Shown one piece after another: positions 25,489 to 34,050 of a stretch of 64,000 nt of DNA (positions are counted from its first letter, which is position 1; every line of letters starts with the position of its first letter). The notes below the pieces were generated by a model. It made no database searches. It saw nothing but the letters and a program-made list of their open reading frames with translations, and had not been told where the DNA came from. A program made the position numbers and the translations under genes. The DNA is from Bacteroidia bacterium (GTDB lineage: Bacteria; Bacteroidota; Bacteroidia; Bacteroidales; Paludibacteraceae), in assembly GCA_009929375.1 (NCBI GenBank), contig SAAO01000010.1, forward strand, positions 33,429 to 97,428, given 5' to 3'.

Positions 25489-27024
25489 ATGAATAAAAAC
25501 GAAGTATTCGGGCAAAGATTGAAGGCTTTGCAGGAAATGGAAGACAATGCGGCACACCGTCAGCATTTGAAAGGAAAACTCACAGCCCGCGAACGTATTA
25601 ATATACTTTTCGACGAGGGAACATTTTTCGAACTTGATGCTTTTGTAGCTCCTGCACAAACGCCTATGAGCAGCAAACAATCGAACTTTGGTGATGGTGT
25701 GGTGGTTGGTCGCGGACTTGTTCAGGGTCGTAGCGTGTTTGCTTACGCTCAGGATTTCACCGTACTTGGCGGTTCGTTGGGTTATGCCCACGGAATGAAA
25801 ATTGCAAAAGTACAGGAAATGGCGCTTAAACTGGGTGCTCCTATTGTTGGACTTATGGACTCAGGCGGAGCGCGTATTCAGGAAGGCGTAAAAAGTCTCT
25901 CGGCTTATGCCTCAATTTTCCGCAACAATGTGCAGTCGTCGGGTATTATTCCGCAAATTTCTGCCATTCTCGGCCCGGCAGCCGGTGGAGCTGTGTATTC
26001 CCCTGCCCTCACCGATTTTATTTTCATGACCAATCAGACATCGTATATGTTTGTAACCGGTCCGGACGTGGTAAAAGAAGTTTTAAACGAGGAAATTGAT
26101 ATGGAAGGCCTCGGAGGTGGCAATGTACATGCCTCGAAAAGTGGTGTGGCACATTTTGTTTCCGACGACGAGGAACACACTATAATGCTTATCCGTAAAC
26201 TTTTATCATACATTCCTTCAAACAATTACGAAACACTTCCTGTATCGAACCGTGTAAGCATGTACAGTTCGCGTCAGGAGTTTCTTGATAAAATCATTCC
26301 CGACGACCCAAACCGTCCTTACGACATGAAGGAAGTCATCAATATTATTGTGGACAAAGACAGTTTTTTCGAAGTACACGAAAAATTTGCCCAGAACATT
26401 CTGGTGGGTTTTGCCCGCCTCAACGGAAAATCCATCGGCATTGTGGCCAACCAACCTAAAGTAATGGCCGGAACGCTCGATATAAATGCCAGCGTAAAAG
26501 GTGCACGTTTCGTTCGTTTCTGCGATGCTTTCAACATTCCGTTGCTTATTATGGAAGATGTACCAGGCTTTCTGCCCGGCATTGGACAGGAACACAGCGG
26601 TATTATCCGTAATGGCGCTAAGTTGCTTTACGCATTTTGCGAAGCTACTGTTCCTAAAATCACAGTTATCACACGCAAAGCATACGGAGGCGCATACATT
26701 GTAATGAGCAGTAAAAATACCGGTGGTGACTTTAACTTTGCATGGCCTACAGCCGAAATTGCGGTTATGGGACCCGGAGGTGCTATTAAAATTGTGAACA
26801 AGCATGAACTGAAAAATGCAGAGAATAAAGCCGAAGTGGAACGCGAACTTATTGAAAAATATAAAAATGAAGTTGCGAATCCATATAAAGCTGAAGAGTT
26901 TGGTCTGGTTGATGAGGTAATACGCCCATCCGATACGCGAAATATTCTGATTACAGCTTTCGAAATACTGGCAAACAAACAGTATCTGAAACCTGCACGA
27001 AAACACGGAAGTATTCCGCTTTAA
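25489..27024 (+). CDS. Acyl-CoA carboxylase carboxyltransferase subunit (propionyl-CoA carboxylase / methylmalonyl-CoA decarboxylase alpha type)
   Basis: Transfers carboxyl groups between biotin and an acyl-CoA, probably propionyl-CoA. 511 residues, two crotonase-like halves: GDGVVVGRGLVQGRSVFAY and LMDSGGARIQEGVKSL in the first, MEDVPGFLPGIGQEHSGII, AYGGAYIVMSSK and AEIAVMGPGGA in the second, all typical of PccB/MmdA. Biotin carboxylase and biotin carrier genes follow on the same strand, so the set looks like an ATP-driven carboxylase. No sodium-pump (mmdB-like) subunit is present. The reverse reaction in propionate formation remains possible; substrate is inferred from family. Confidence 0.93.
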   Translation: MNKNEVFGQRLKALQEMEDNAAHRQHLKGKLTARERINILFDEGTFFELDAFVAPAQTPMSSKQSNFGDGVVVGRGLVQGRSVFAYAQDFTVLGGSLGYAHGMKIAKVQEMALKLGAPIVGLMDSGGARIQEGVKSLSAYASIFRNNVQSSGIIPQISAILGPAAGGAVYSPALTDFIFMTNQTSYMFVTGPDVVKEVLNEEIDMEGLGGGNVHASKSGVAHFVSDDEEHTIMLIRKLLSYIPSNNYETLPVSNRVSMYSSRQEFLDKIIPDDPNRPYDMKEVINIIVDKDSFFEVHEKFAQNILVGFARLNGKSIGIVANQPKVMAGTLDINASVKGARFVRFCDAFNIPLLIMEDVPGFLPGIGQEHSGIIRNGAKLLYAFCEATVPKITVITRKAYGGAYIVMSSKNTGGDFNFAWPTAEIAVMGPGGAIKIVNKHELKNAENKAEVERELIEKYKNEVANPYKAEEFGLVDEVIRPSDTRNILITAFEILANKQYLKPARKHGSIPL

Positions 27025-27085
27025 GGACGAAAGTCAAAGGACAAAAGACATTAGACTTTTGATCTCAGACTTTTATCTCAGACAA
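27025..27085. repeat. Low-complexity stretch of GACGAAAGTCAAAGGAC-type words in the carboxylase operon
   Basis: ACGAAAGTCAAAGGACAAA is close to the reverse complement of the stretch before hisH, and TCTCAGAC occurs twice. Not coding; it fills the gap between carboxyltransferase and biotin carboxylase. Confidence 0.55.
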
Positions 27086-27132
27086 ACAACACTGATAAAT
27101 AAAAGAACACGATACTTTTTAAAGTGAATCGA

Positions 27133-28629
27133 ATGAAAAAAAGACTTTTAATTGCAAACAGAAGCGAAATTGCTATTCGCATTATCCGATCGGCGCACAA
27201 GCTGGGAATAATTGCGGTGGTTTTTCAGAGCGACCGCGAACCGGATGCGCTTTATCTGCAATATGCCGACGAAGTAATCGCGGCAAAAGATGCTGGTGAT
27301 GAGAAACCGGTTTTCCTGAATCCCGAAAAAATTGTAAAACTGGCGCTCGAAAACGAAATCGACATGATTCATCCGGGCTATGGTTTTTTATCTGAAAATC
27401 CTGATTTTGCACTGCTTTGTGAAAATAATGGTATAAACTTCATAGGTCCGTCGCCACAATTAATCCGCGACATGGGACTGAAAACTGTGGCTAAAAGCAT
27501 GGCTATTAAAGCCGGATTACCTTTGGTTCCCGGTAGCGATGGTCCTGTAAAAGATGCTGCAGCCGCTAAAGAATTTGCCGACAGCATTGGCTATCCCGTA
27601 ATTCTGAAAGCTTCGGCCGGAGGTGGTGGACGTGGTATGCGTATTGTGGAAAAACCGGAAACCATTGAACGTCAATTCAAATCGGCATCCGACGAAGCAT
27701 TGGCTGCTTTTGGCAACGGCGATATGTTTATTGAGAAATATCTGCAAAACCCCAAACATCTGGAATTCCAGATTATGGGCGACAAACATGGCAATGTGAT
27801 TCATTTGGGCGAACGAGAATGTTCGCTTCAGCGTAAACACCAAAAAATTGTGGAGGAAGCGCCTTCAGCATCTGTCACAGAACAGATGCGTCACGATATG
27901 GGCGAAATGGCTGTACGTTTTGCAAAAGCCATTGGATATTACTCTGCCGGAACCATCGAATTTATTATGGACGAAGATGGTTCATATTATTTCATGGAAA
28001 TGAATACCAGAATTCAGGTAGAACATCCTGTCAGTGAAATGATTACAGGAGTCGATCTGGTTGACTGGCAAATTCGCGTGGCGCTGGGCGAAAAACTTAC
28101 GCTTACTCAGAACGATATCAAACTGAAAGGCTGGGCCATCGAATGTCGTGTCAACACAGAGGATCCGCAAAACCGTTTCAGTCCGCAAACGGGCTTTATC
28201 GACAAGATTCAGTTCCCTGCAGGTGATCATATTCGCATTGAAACAGGCGTACAAAGTGGTGCTGTGGTGACTCCGTATTTCGATTCAATGATAGCAAAAA
28301 TCATTGTTCATGGCGACAACCGTCAGGATGTGATTGACAAAACGCTGAATGCACTTGAAAATTTCACAATGATAGGACTGAAAACCACAGTTCCGTTTTG
28401 TCGTACAGTGCTAAGACACCCCGACTTTGTGAACGCAAGTTATACCACGCGCTGGGTCGATTCAGTTTTCACTCCCGAAATGCTTGAAAACGAAGAAGAA
28501 GAAATGATTGGTGCGCTTGCTGCAACTATTATGTACGCTTCTGAATATCTGCAACTTTCATCGGACATACCAAGTTATAAAAGCGACAGGCTAAACGTTT
28601 GGGTACTTAATAAAAGACTGAATTACTGA
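27133..28629 (+). CDS. accC: Biotin carboxylase subunit
   Basis: ATP-dependent carboxylation of biotin on the carrier protein. 498 residues from ATG 27133 (MKKRLLIANRSEIAIRII); the ORF-track start is a GTG three codons upstream. ATP-grasp features: VILKASAGGGGRGMRIV (glycine-rich loop), ECSLQRKHQKIVEEAPS, FMEMNTRIQVEHPVSE with metal and catalytic residues, and the C-terminal RVNTEDPQNRFSPQTG. No biotinyl domain is fused; the carrier is the next gene. Second gene of the carboxylase operon. Confidence 0.96.
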   Translation: MKKRLLIANRSEIAIRIIRSAHKLGIIAVVFQSDREPDALYLQYADEVIAAKDAGDEKPVFLNPEKIVKLALENEIDMIHPGYGFLSENPDFALLCENNGINFIGPSPQLIRDMGLKTVAKSMAIKAGLPLVPGSDGPVKDAAAAKEFADSIGYPVILKASAGGGGRGMRIVEKPETIERQFKSASDEALAAFGNGDMFIEKYLQNPKHLEFQIMGDKHGNVIHLGERECSLQRKHQKIVEEAPSASVTEQMRHDMGEMAVRFAKAIGYYSAGTIEFIMDEDGSYYFMEMNTRIQVEHPVSEMITGVDLVDWQIRVALGEKLTLTQNDIKLKGWAIECRVNTEDPQNRFSPQTGFIDKIQFPAGDHIRIETGVQSGAVVTPYFDSMIAKIIVHGDNRQDVIDKTLNALENFTMIGLKTTVPFCRTVLRHPDFVNASYTTRWVDSVFTPEMLENEEEEMIGALAATIMYASEYLQLSSDIPSYKSDRLNVWVLNKRLNY

Positions 28630-28632
28630 TAA

Positions 28633-28700
28633 ATTGCTGTATTGGTTAATTAGCCAATTAGTTGATTGGTGAAATTGTAAATTGTAAAAAATAAAATTGT
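28633..28700. repeat. Low-complexity stretch of ATTAGTTGATTGG and AATTGTAAATTG words
   Basis: AATTAGTTGATTGG is the reverse complement of CCAATCAACTAATT in the hisH-tgt spacer. ATTGTAAATTGTAAA then repeats as short tandem words. Lies between accC and the biotin carrier gene; not coding. Confidence 0.55.
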
Positions 28701-28710
28701 AAATACCTGT

Positions 28711-29259
28711 ATGGGAACTTCATATGTATACAAACGCGATGCTTCGCGACTTTTCATTGCCCTTCGCGACAATGGCAAACGCTTCAAACTCTACATTCCC
28801 AAAGAGTCGAATCCGGTGATTAACGGACAGGAGCTCGATATTAATTTTGTGGAGCAGGAAGATCTGCACTATGCTTTCGACTGGAAAGGCAAACGTTTTC
28901 ACTGCGAACTTGTATCGCGTGATCAGAACAAAGCTGTGATCAAGGTTAACGGGGTGGAATACAAATTCAGTATTGAATCTATTTTCTCGTATGTTCGTCG
29001 CGGAATGATTAATTCCGATGCCAATAAAATTGACGAAAACAATATCGTTGCACCTATGCCCGGAAAAATTGTGGATTTATTTCTGTCCGAAGGCGATCTG
29101 GTAAACAAGGGCGAACCTGTTCTTACGCTGGAAGCCATGAAAATGCAGAACGAAATTACTGCAAACTGCAACGGAGTAATTCGTAAAATCAAAGTACAGA
29201 CAGGACAATCGGTCATGAAAGACGAACTTTTGGTTGAAATTCAATCGATTGACGTATAA
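28711..29259 (+). CDS. Biotin carboxyl carrier protein of the acyl-CoA carboxylase
   Basis: Carries the carboxybiotin between the biotin carboxylase and carboxyltransferase subunits. 182 residues. The C-terminal biotinyl domain (about 112-182) contains VAPMPGKIVDLFLSEGD and the biotinylation site EAMKMQ with Lys144. The N-terminal 110 residues (KRFKLYIPKESNPVINGQ, VIKVNGVEYKFSIES) form a beta-rich linker domain like the BT domain that docks carrier and core subunits in propionyl-CoA carboxylase. Third gene of the operon, followed by a terminator. Confidence 0.94.
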   Translation: MGTSYVYKRDASRLFIALRDNGKRFKLYIPKESNPVINGQELDINFVEQEDLHYAFDWKGKRFHCELVSRDQNKAVIKVNGVEYKFSIESIFSYVRRGMINSDANKIDENNIVAPMPGKIVDLFLSEGDLVNKGEPVLTLEAMKMQNEITANCNGVIRKIKVQTGQSVMKDELLVEIQSIDV

Positions 29260-29282
29260 AAGCTATTATAAATTATTTTATT

Positions 29283-29336
29283 GAAACCTGATTTTTTCCA
29301 ACAAGAGATTGTATGGATAAAATCAGGTTTCTTTTT
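29283..29336 (+). terminator. Terminator of the carboxylase operon
   Basis: Eighteen-base arms beginning GAAACCTGATTTT and ending AAAATCAGGTTTC, one mismatch, followed by TTTTT. It lies inside the over-extended ORF of the next gene. Confidence 0.9.
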
Positions 29337-29339
29337 ATT

Positions 29340-29347
29340 TATCTTTG
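29340..29347 (+). promoter_or_regulatory. Probable -7 element of the DnaQ-like exonuclease gene
   Basis: TATCTTTG matches TAnnTTTG, 39 bp before ATG 29386 and directly after the operon terminator. Confidence 0.6.
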
Positions 29348-29385
29348 TATCCATTATTGGTTACTTGTCTACTAAAATTTTAAAA

Positions 29386-29955
29386 ATGACTTTTACCGCC
29401 ATAGATTTTGAAACAGCTCACGCCTCATTTCCATGCGAAATAGGGCTTACTGTGGTTGAGAACGGACAAATAATTGAAAGCCGTTCGTGGTTGATAAAGC
29501 CTGCATGTTTTCCTTACATAAATCCATGGAACGAACGTGTGCACGGAATTTCGTCGGCAGAACTGGTCGATGCACCGGATTTTGGAACATTGTGGAGTGA
29601 GATTCATCAATATTTCGACGACCGGATGCTCGTGGCACACAATGCTGCATTTGATATGAGCGTTTTAAGAGCAGCACTGGCCTATTACGATTTAGCAATA
29701 CCCTATTCAGAATATTTTTGCAGCGTAAGTCTGTCGCGCAGAATATGGAAAGAGCTGCCAGGTCATTCGCTTGGCACTGTAGCACAACATTTAGGATTTC
29801 ATTTTAATCATCACCGCGCAGGCGACGATGCCGAAGTTTGTGCGCGTATTGCACTGAAGGCTCTGGAAAACAATGCTCAGGAGGAAGCAACATTGAACGA
29901 AATTCTGAAAAGCCTTAATGTAAAGATTCACAATCTACGAAAAGCAGGAAAGTAA
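29386..29955 (+). CDS. DnaQ-like 3'-5' exonuclease (DEDDh)
   Basis: Exonuclease of 189 residues. DEDDh residues are visible: Asp and Glu in FTAIDFETAH (Exo I), Asp in VAHNAAFDMSVL (Exo II), and His plus Asp in HHRAGDDAEVCA (Exo III). Start at 29386 (MTFTAIDFET) because the 35 upstream codons of the ORF track begin at a TTG and cross the previous terminator. It could be a proofreading-like epsilon protein or a general exonuclease; the family includes small stand-alone enzymes in Bacteroidetes. Single gene with its own promoter. Confidence 0.92.
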   Translation: MTFTAIDFETAHASFPCEIGLTVVENGQIIESRSWLIKPACFPYINPWNERVHGISSAELVDAPDFGTLWSEIHQYFDDRMLVAHNAAFDMSVLRAALAYYDLAIPYSEYFCSVSLSRRIWKELPGHSLGTVAQHLGFHFNHHRAGDDAEVCARIALKALENNAQEEATLNEILKSLNVKIHNLRKAGK

Positions 29956-30089
29956 CATTTTCATATTTAAATCTGAATTTTATCGTCATTTTAATACTAT
30001 AAACTCAAAAATAGTTTTTATTTATTATTTAAAATCTTTAAAATATAAAATTAGCGGGTAATTTCAATGAAACATTTCCCATTTATAAC

Positions 30090-30097
30090 TAAATTTG
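30090..30097 (+). promoter_or_regulatory. Probable -7 element of ddh
   Basis: TAAATTTG matches TAnnTTTG and is followed by GCGC, 37 bp before the start codon. No convincing -33. Confidence 0.55.
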
Positions 30098-30134
30098 CGC
30101 CCCTGTAAACAATAAAACTAAAATAATTGACATT

Positions 30135-31037
30135 ATGACTAAAATTCGTGCTGCCATCGTGGGTTATGGCAATATCGGAAAATCGGTTCTCGAAGCCTTG
30201 CAGGCAGCTCCCGATTTCGAAGTAGCCGGCGTTGTACGTCGCGCATCGTCAGTAGGAAACAATCCTGCCGAACTGAGCAATATTCCAGTGGTTGACGATA
30301 TTAAGAAACTCGACAAGGTAGATGTAGCCATTCTTTGCTCACCAACACGCAGTGTACCTGCTCAAGCCAAAGAAATTCTGGCGCTGGGCATTAACACAGT
30401 GGACAGTTACGATATTCATGGTGGCATTTGGGATCTTCGTCAAAGTCTTGAACCCATTGCGCAGGGCAACAACACTGTTGCCATTATTTCGGCAGGTTGG
30501 GATCCGGGAAGCGACTCAGTTGTACGCGCCTTGCTTCAGGCAGTTGCGCCAAAGGGAATTACTTACACTAATTTCGGACCAGGTATGAGCATGGGTCACA
30601 CTGTAGCTGTAAAAGCTATTGACGGAGTAAAAAAAGCACTTTCGATGACCATTCCACTGGGCACAGGTATTCATCGCCGCATGGTGTACATTGAACTGAA
30701 AGACGGTTACAAATTCGAAAATGTAGCGGCTGCCATCAAAGCCGACGAATATTTTGCACACGACGAAACACATGTTTTTCAGGTAGAAGATGTGGATAAT
30801 CTGGTGGATATGGGACATGGCGTAAATCTGGTTCGTAAAGGAGTTTCGGGCACCACTTACAATCAACTTTTCGAATTCAATATGAAAATCAACAATCCTG
30901 CGCTTACTGCTCAGATTCTGGTTGCCTGCGCCCGTGCTACCAAACGCACAGCTCCCGGCGCTTATACCATGATTGAAATTCCAATGATTAACTTGCTTTA
31001 CGGCGAAAAAGAATCGCTTATCCGTAGTCTCGTTTAA
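30135..31037 (+). CDS. ddh: meso-diaminopimelate D-dehydrogenase
   Basis: NADPH-dependent reductive amination giving meso-diaminopimelate directly, a one-step route to lysine and peptidoglycan precursor. 300 residues. The N-terminal Rossmann motif is VGYGNIGKSVLEAL; further family segments are GVVRRASSVG, VDSYDIHGGIWDLRQ, ISAGWDPGSDSVVRALLQ, GPGMSMGHTVAVKAIDGVK and TYNQLFEFNMKINNPALTA. Single gene between its own promoter and terminator. Ddh is common in Bacteroidales, so transfer need not be invoked. Confidence 0.95.
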   Translation: MTKIRAAIVGYGNIGKSVLEALQAAPDFEVAGVVRRASSVGNNPAELSNIPVVDDIKKLDKVDVAILCSPTRSVPAQAKEILALGINTVDSYDIHGGIWDLRQSLEPIAQGNNTVAIISAGWDPGSDSVVRALLQAVAPKGITYTNFGPGMSMGHTVAVKAIDGVKKALSMTIPLGTGIHRRMVYIELKDGYKFENVAAAIKADEYFAHDETHVFQVEDVDNLVDMGHGVNLVRKGVSGTTYNQLFEFNMKINNPALTAQILVACARATKRTAPGAYTMIEIPMINLLYGEKESLIRSLV

Positions 31038-31058
31038 TAATTAATTTATAAGTTTTTT

Positions 31059-31100
31059 AAATCCCCCTTTGCTCCTGAAGCATTGCGGGGATTTTTTTTT
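31059..31100 (+). terminator. Terminator after ddh
   Basis: AAATCCCC and GGGGATTT arms with a 20-base loop, then nine T residues. Confidence 0.8.
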
Positions 31101-31177
31101 GAATGATAAGTAACAAACTATACAGTATTTTATCAAAATATCAGACATCTTAAAATATCAGTTCAAGCCGAAAATGT

Positions 31178-31185
31178 TATCTTTG
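31178..31185 (+). promoter_or_regulatory. Probable -7 element of the AsmA-like gene
   Basis: TATCTTTG matches TAnnTTTG and is followed by CAAAG, 88 bp before the start. Confidence 0.5.
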
Positions 31186-31273
31186 CAAAGCAGAATTACA
31201 GGAATAAAACAACGTCTCGTTTTTATTCCTGTTACTTCGTTCGAAAAAATGAGTTCTGAGGGCTCTGGGTTAT

Positions 31274-34006
31274 ATGACAAGGAAAAAAATCTTTCGTTTA
31301 CTGGCATTCATCTTCGCCGGCCTGGTTTTTCTTTTGGCAGCAGGTATCGTTGTGCTGCCCTGGCTCCTGCGCGACAAAATAATTGAACGGGCAAAAACCG
31401 AACTCAACAACAATCTCAACGCCATAGTCGATTTCAGGGATGTCAATATCAGCCTTATACGCAACTTTCCATACGCTTCGGTACGTTTCGAGGATTTTTA
31501 TATTTCCGGAAAAAATGAATTTGTAAACGACACGCTTATTTTCAGCAAAAATATCGATCTGAGCATCAACCTGAAAAGCCTTTTTAGCGATACAGGTTAC
31601 GATATCCGCAAAATGGAATTCAACAATTCGAAAGTGGTGGTGCGCGTACTCGAAGGTGGACGGGCCAACTGGAAAATAATGAAAACCGACAGTACTGCGA
31701 CCACCGACACCAGCGATATGAATTTTCACTGGAAGCTTAACTCGTTTGTGATTAACAATGCCGACATTTATTATCTCTACGACAAGGGAGATATGGACTT
31801 TATTCTGAAAAATGTAAATCACAGTACTACAGGGGACTTAACTGCCGACAGTTCGTTACTCGTAACCCGCACAAGCTGCGACTCGCTGAGTTTTATCTGG
31901 GACGGAATGGCTTACGTACACAATGCTCAGGCTGAACTTATTGCCGACATTGATGCCAACCTCAACAATATGATTTTTAAAATCAGTCGCAACAGTTCGA
32001 AGCTTAATGCGCTACCATTTTCAATCGATGGCTGGATTCAGAGCATTCCTGAAGGCTGGGATATGGATCTTAAACTGAATGCTGGCGATGTGGATTTTAA
32101 ATCGCTGCTTTCGGTGATTCCGGCTATTTACAGCGAATCGTTTGCTGACCTGAAAACGGGTGGCGAAGTGGACATTACAGGCATTGCAAAAGGTAAATGG
32201 GCAGGCGATTTTTATCCGGCTTTCGACTTTGGTATCAGCACAAAAAATGCGTGGTTTCAGTATCCGGCACTACCCTCACGGCTCGAAAACATAAATGTGG
32301 AAGCCCGCATACAAAACCCGGGACGCACACTCGACGATACGCAAATCGACGTTACAAATTTCTCGTTTTTGTTGGGCGGAAATCCATTCAGGGCTTCTCT
32401 TTCACTTTTGCAACCAGTTTCCGATCCTGCATTTACACTGAAAGCAGTGGGAAAACTGAACACTTCGTACATCGCTAAAATTTATCCGCTCGATGAAAAA
32501 ACGAATGTACAGGGCATGCTCGATATGAATCTGGACGTATCCGGTCGTAAATCGTGGTTCTCAGCCAATCAGTACGATAAATTCAGATTTAATGGTTTCC
32601 TGAATGCCAGCGATGTGATACTTCAAACTTCCATGCTTGCTCAGAGAACAGAAATTCCGGTTGCGGAATTGAAATTCAGTAACCGTTTTGCGGAAGTAAG
32701 CCGGTTGAAAATGAAGTATGGACAAAACGATCTTAACCTTTACGGTCGTGTTGAAAATTTTATCGGCTATCTGCTTTACGATTCCGAATTGAAAGGACAG
32801 TTGAAAGCTACTTCACAACAACTGAACCTGAACGACTTTTTCAGCGAAAATAAGTCAGAAAAAAACAATAAGACTACCGGAAATGACAGCGTTCAATCTG
32901 TAATGAAAACCATTCTGATTCCGGAAAATCTCAATCTGAGCATTGATGCCAGCGTGGAAAAACTCACATTTGCCGAAATGCTTCTCAGTCAGAGCAAAGC
33001 CTCACTTTCTATGGCTGACCACCAGCTTCAGATTCGCAATCTGAGTACTGATGCTTTTGGTGGAAAAATGAAAATGAGTGGTACATACAACAGCACCGAT
33101 ACGCTTCAACCCGCATTTCAGATGAAAATCAATCTCGACGATGTGGTTTTCAAACAGATTTTCAGCCAGGTAGAAACTCTGCGCAAATATGTGCCCGTGT
33201 TCGAAAAGGTTTCGGGAGAATTTTCGGCAGGTCTTTTGTTGAACACAAAAATGGGAGCAGGTATGTCGCCACTGCTTCAAACGCTGAATGGTGATGGAAG
33301 TCTTTCGGCAGGATCAATAAGTATCGACAATCTGAAAGTGCTGGAAACCATTTTGAAAGCTGTGAAGAAAGCCGAAGTTTTTCCGGTCGAAATCGAAGAA
33401 GCAGGTATGACTTTTGAGTTTGTAGACGGAAAAATGATCACCAAGCCCTTCAGTCTGAAACTTTGGGACACATGGCTAACCCTCAGTGGTATAACCGGAT
33501 ACGATAAAACCATTAATTACAATGGAAAAATTCAGTTATCCGACAAATACAAACTTGGTCGGTTATCCGTTTTTAATGTGACCATCGGAGGTACTTTCAG
33601 TAAACCTACAGTGAAAGTGGATTTATTCAATACCATAAGCGAGATAGTGAAAGAAACTGCCGAAAAAGCAGAAACTGCTATTGTCGAAAGAATTGAAGAA
33701 GTAAAAGATGCCGCTATCGAAGAAGCCCGAAAAGAAAAGGAAAAAGCCGTAGCCTTAGCCCGCATTCAGGCCGACAGATTGGTAGAAGCTGCTGCCCAAC
33801 AAGGTGAAAAGCTGATAGCAGAAGCAAAGAAACAGGGCGACAGACTGGTCGAACAAACCACAAATCCGATTACCAAAGCAATAGCAAAAGCTGCAGCGGA
33901 GAAACTAACTGACGAAGCTAAGAAAAAAGCAGAAGAACTTAACCAAAAAGCAAAGGAAGAAGCTCAAAAGTTGATCGACAAAGCATCGGAAGAAACCAAA
34001 TATTAA
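31274..34006 (+). CDS. AsmA-family protein with Lys/Glu/Ala-rich helical tail
   Basis: Large envelope protein of 910 residues. One N-terminal membrane helix (LLAFIFAGLVFLLAAGIVVLP) anchors it in the inner membrane. The following AsmA N-terminal segment (NLNAIVDFRDVNISLIRNFP) and the C-terminal AsmA-like domain (about 560-790; MSPLLQTLNGDGSLSAGSI, then GKIQLSDKYKLG) are typical of proteins thought to help phospholipid or LPS transport across the envelope. The last 110 residues are a highly charged alpha-helical stretch (KAAAEKLTDEAKKKAEEL) of LEA or coiled-coil type, which is not a usual part of AsmA. Followed 45 bp on by a TPR/PD40 gene. Function is by family only. Confidence 0.88.
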   Translation: MTRKKIFRLLAFIFAGLVFLLAAGIVVLPWLLRDKIIERAKTELNNNLNAIVDFRDVNISLIRNFPYASVRFEDFYISGKNEFVNDTLIFSKNIDLSINLKSLFSDTGYDIRKMEFNNSKVVVRVLEGGRANWKIMKTDSTATTDTSDMNFHWKLNSFVINNADIYYLYDKGDMDFILKNVNHSTTGDLTADSSLLVTRTSCDSLSFIWDGMAYVHNAQAELIADIDANLNNMIFKISRNSSKLNALPFSIDGWIQSIPEGWDMDLKLNAGDVDFKSLLSVIPAIYSESFADLKTGGEVDITGIAKGKWAGDFYPAFDFGISTKNAWFQYPALPSRLENINVEARIQNPGRTLDDTQIDVTNFSFLLGGNPFRASLSLLQPVSDPAFTLKAVGKLNTSYIAKIYPLDEKTNVQGMLDMNLDVSGRKSWFSANQYDKFRFNGFLNASDVILQTSMLAQRTEIPVAELKFSNRFAEVSRLKMKYGQNDLNLYGRVENFIGYLLYDSELKGQLKATSQQLNLNDFFSENKSEKNNKTTGNDSVQSVMKTILIPENLNLSIDASVEKLTFAEMLLSQSKASLSMADHQLQIRNLSTDAFGGKMKMSGTYNSTDTLQPAFQMKINLDDVVFKQIFSQVETLRKYVPVFEKVSGEFSAGLLLNTKMGAGMSPLLQTLNGDGSLSAGSISIDNLKVLETILKAVKKAEVFPVEIEEAGMTFEFVDGKMITKPFSLKLWDTWLTLSGITGYDKTINYNGKIQLSDKYKLGRLSVFNVTIGGTFSKPTVKVDLFNTISEIVKETAEKAETAIVERIEEVKDAAIEEARKEKEKAVALARIQADRLVEAAAQQGEKLIAEAKKQGDRLVEQTTNPITKAIAKAAAEKLTDEAKKKAEELNQKAKEEAQKLIDKASEETKY

Positions 34007-34050
34007 AGCAATCATAATAAACCTAATATCACTAATTTCATTTCAAAAAA

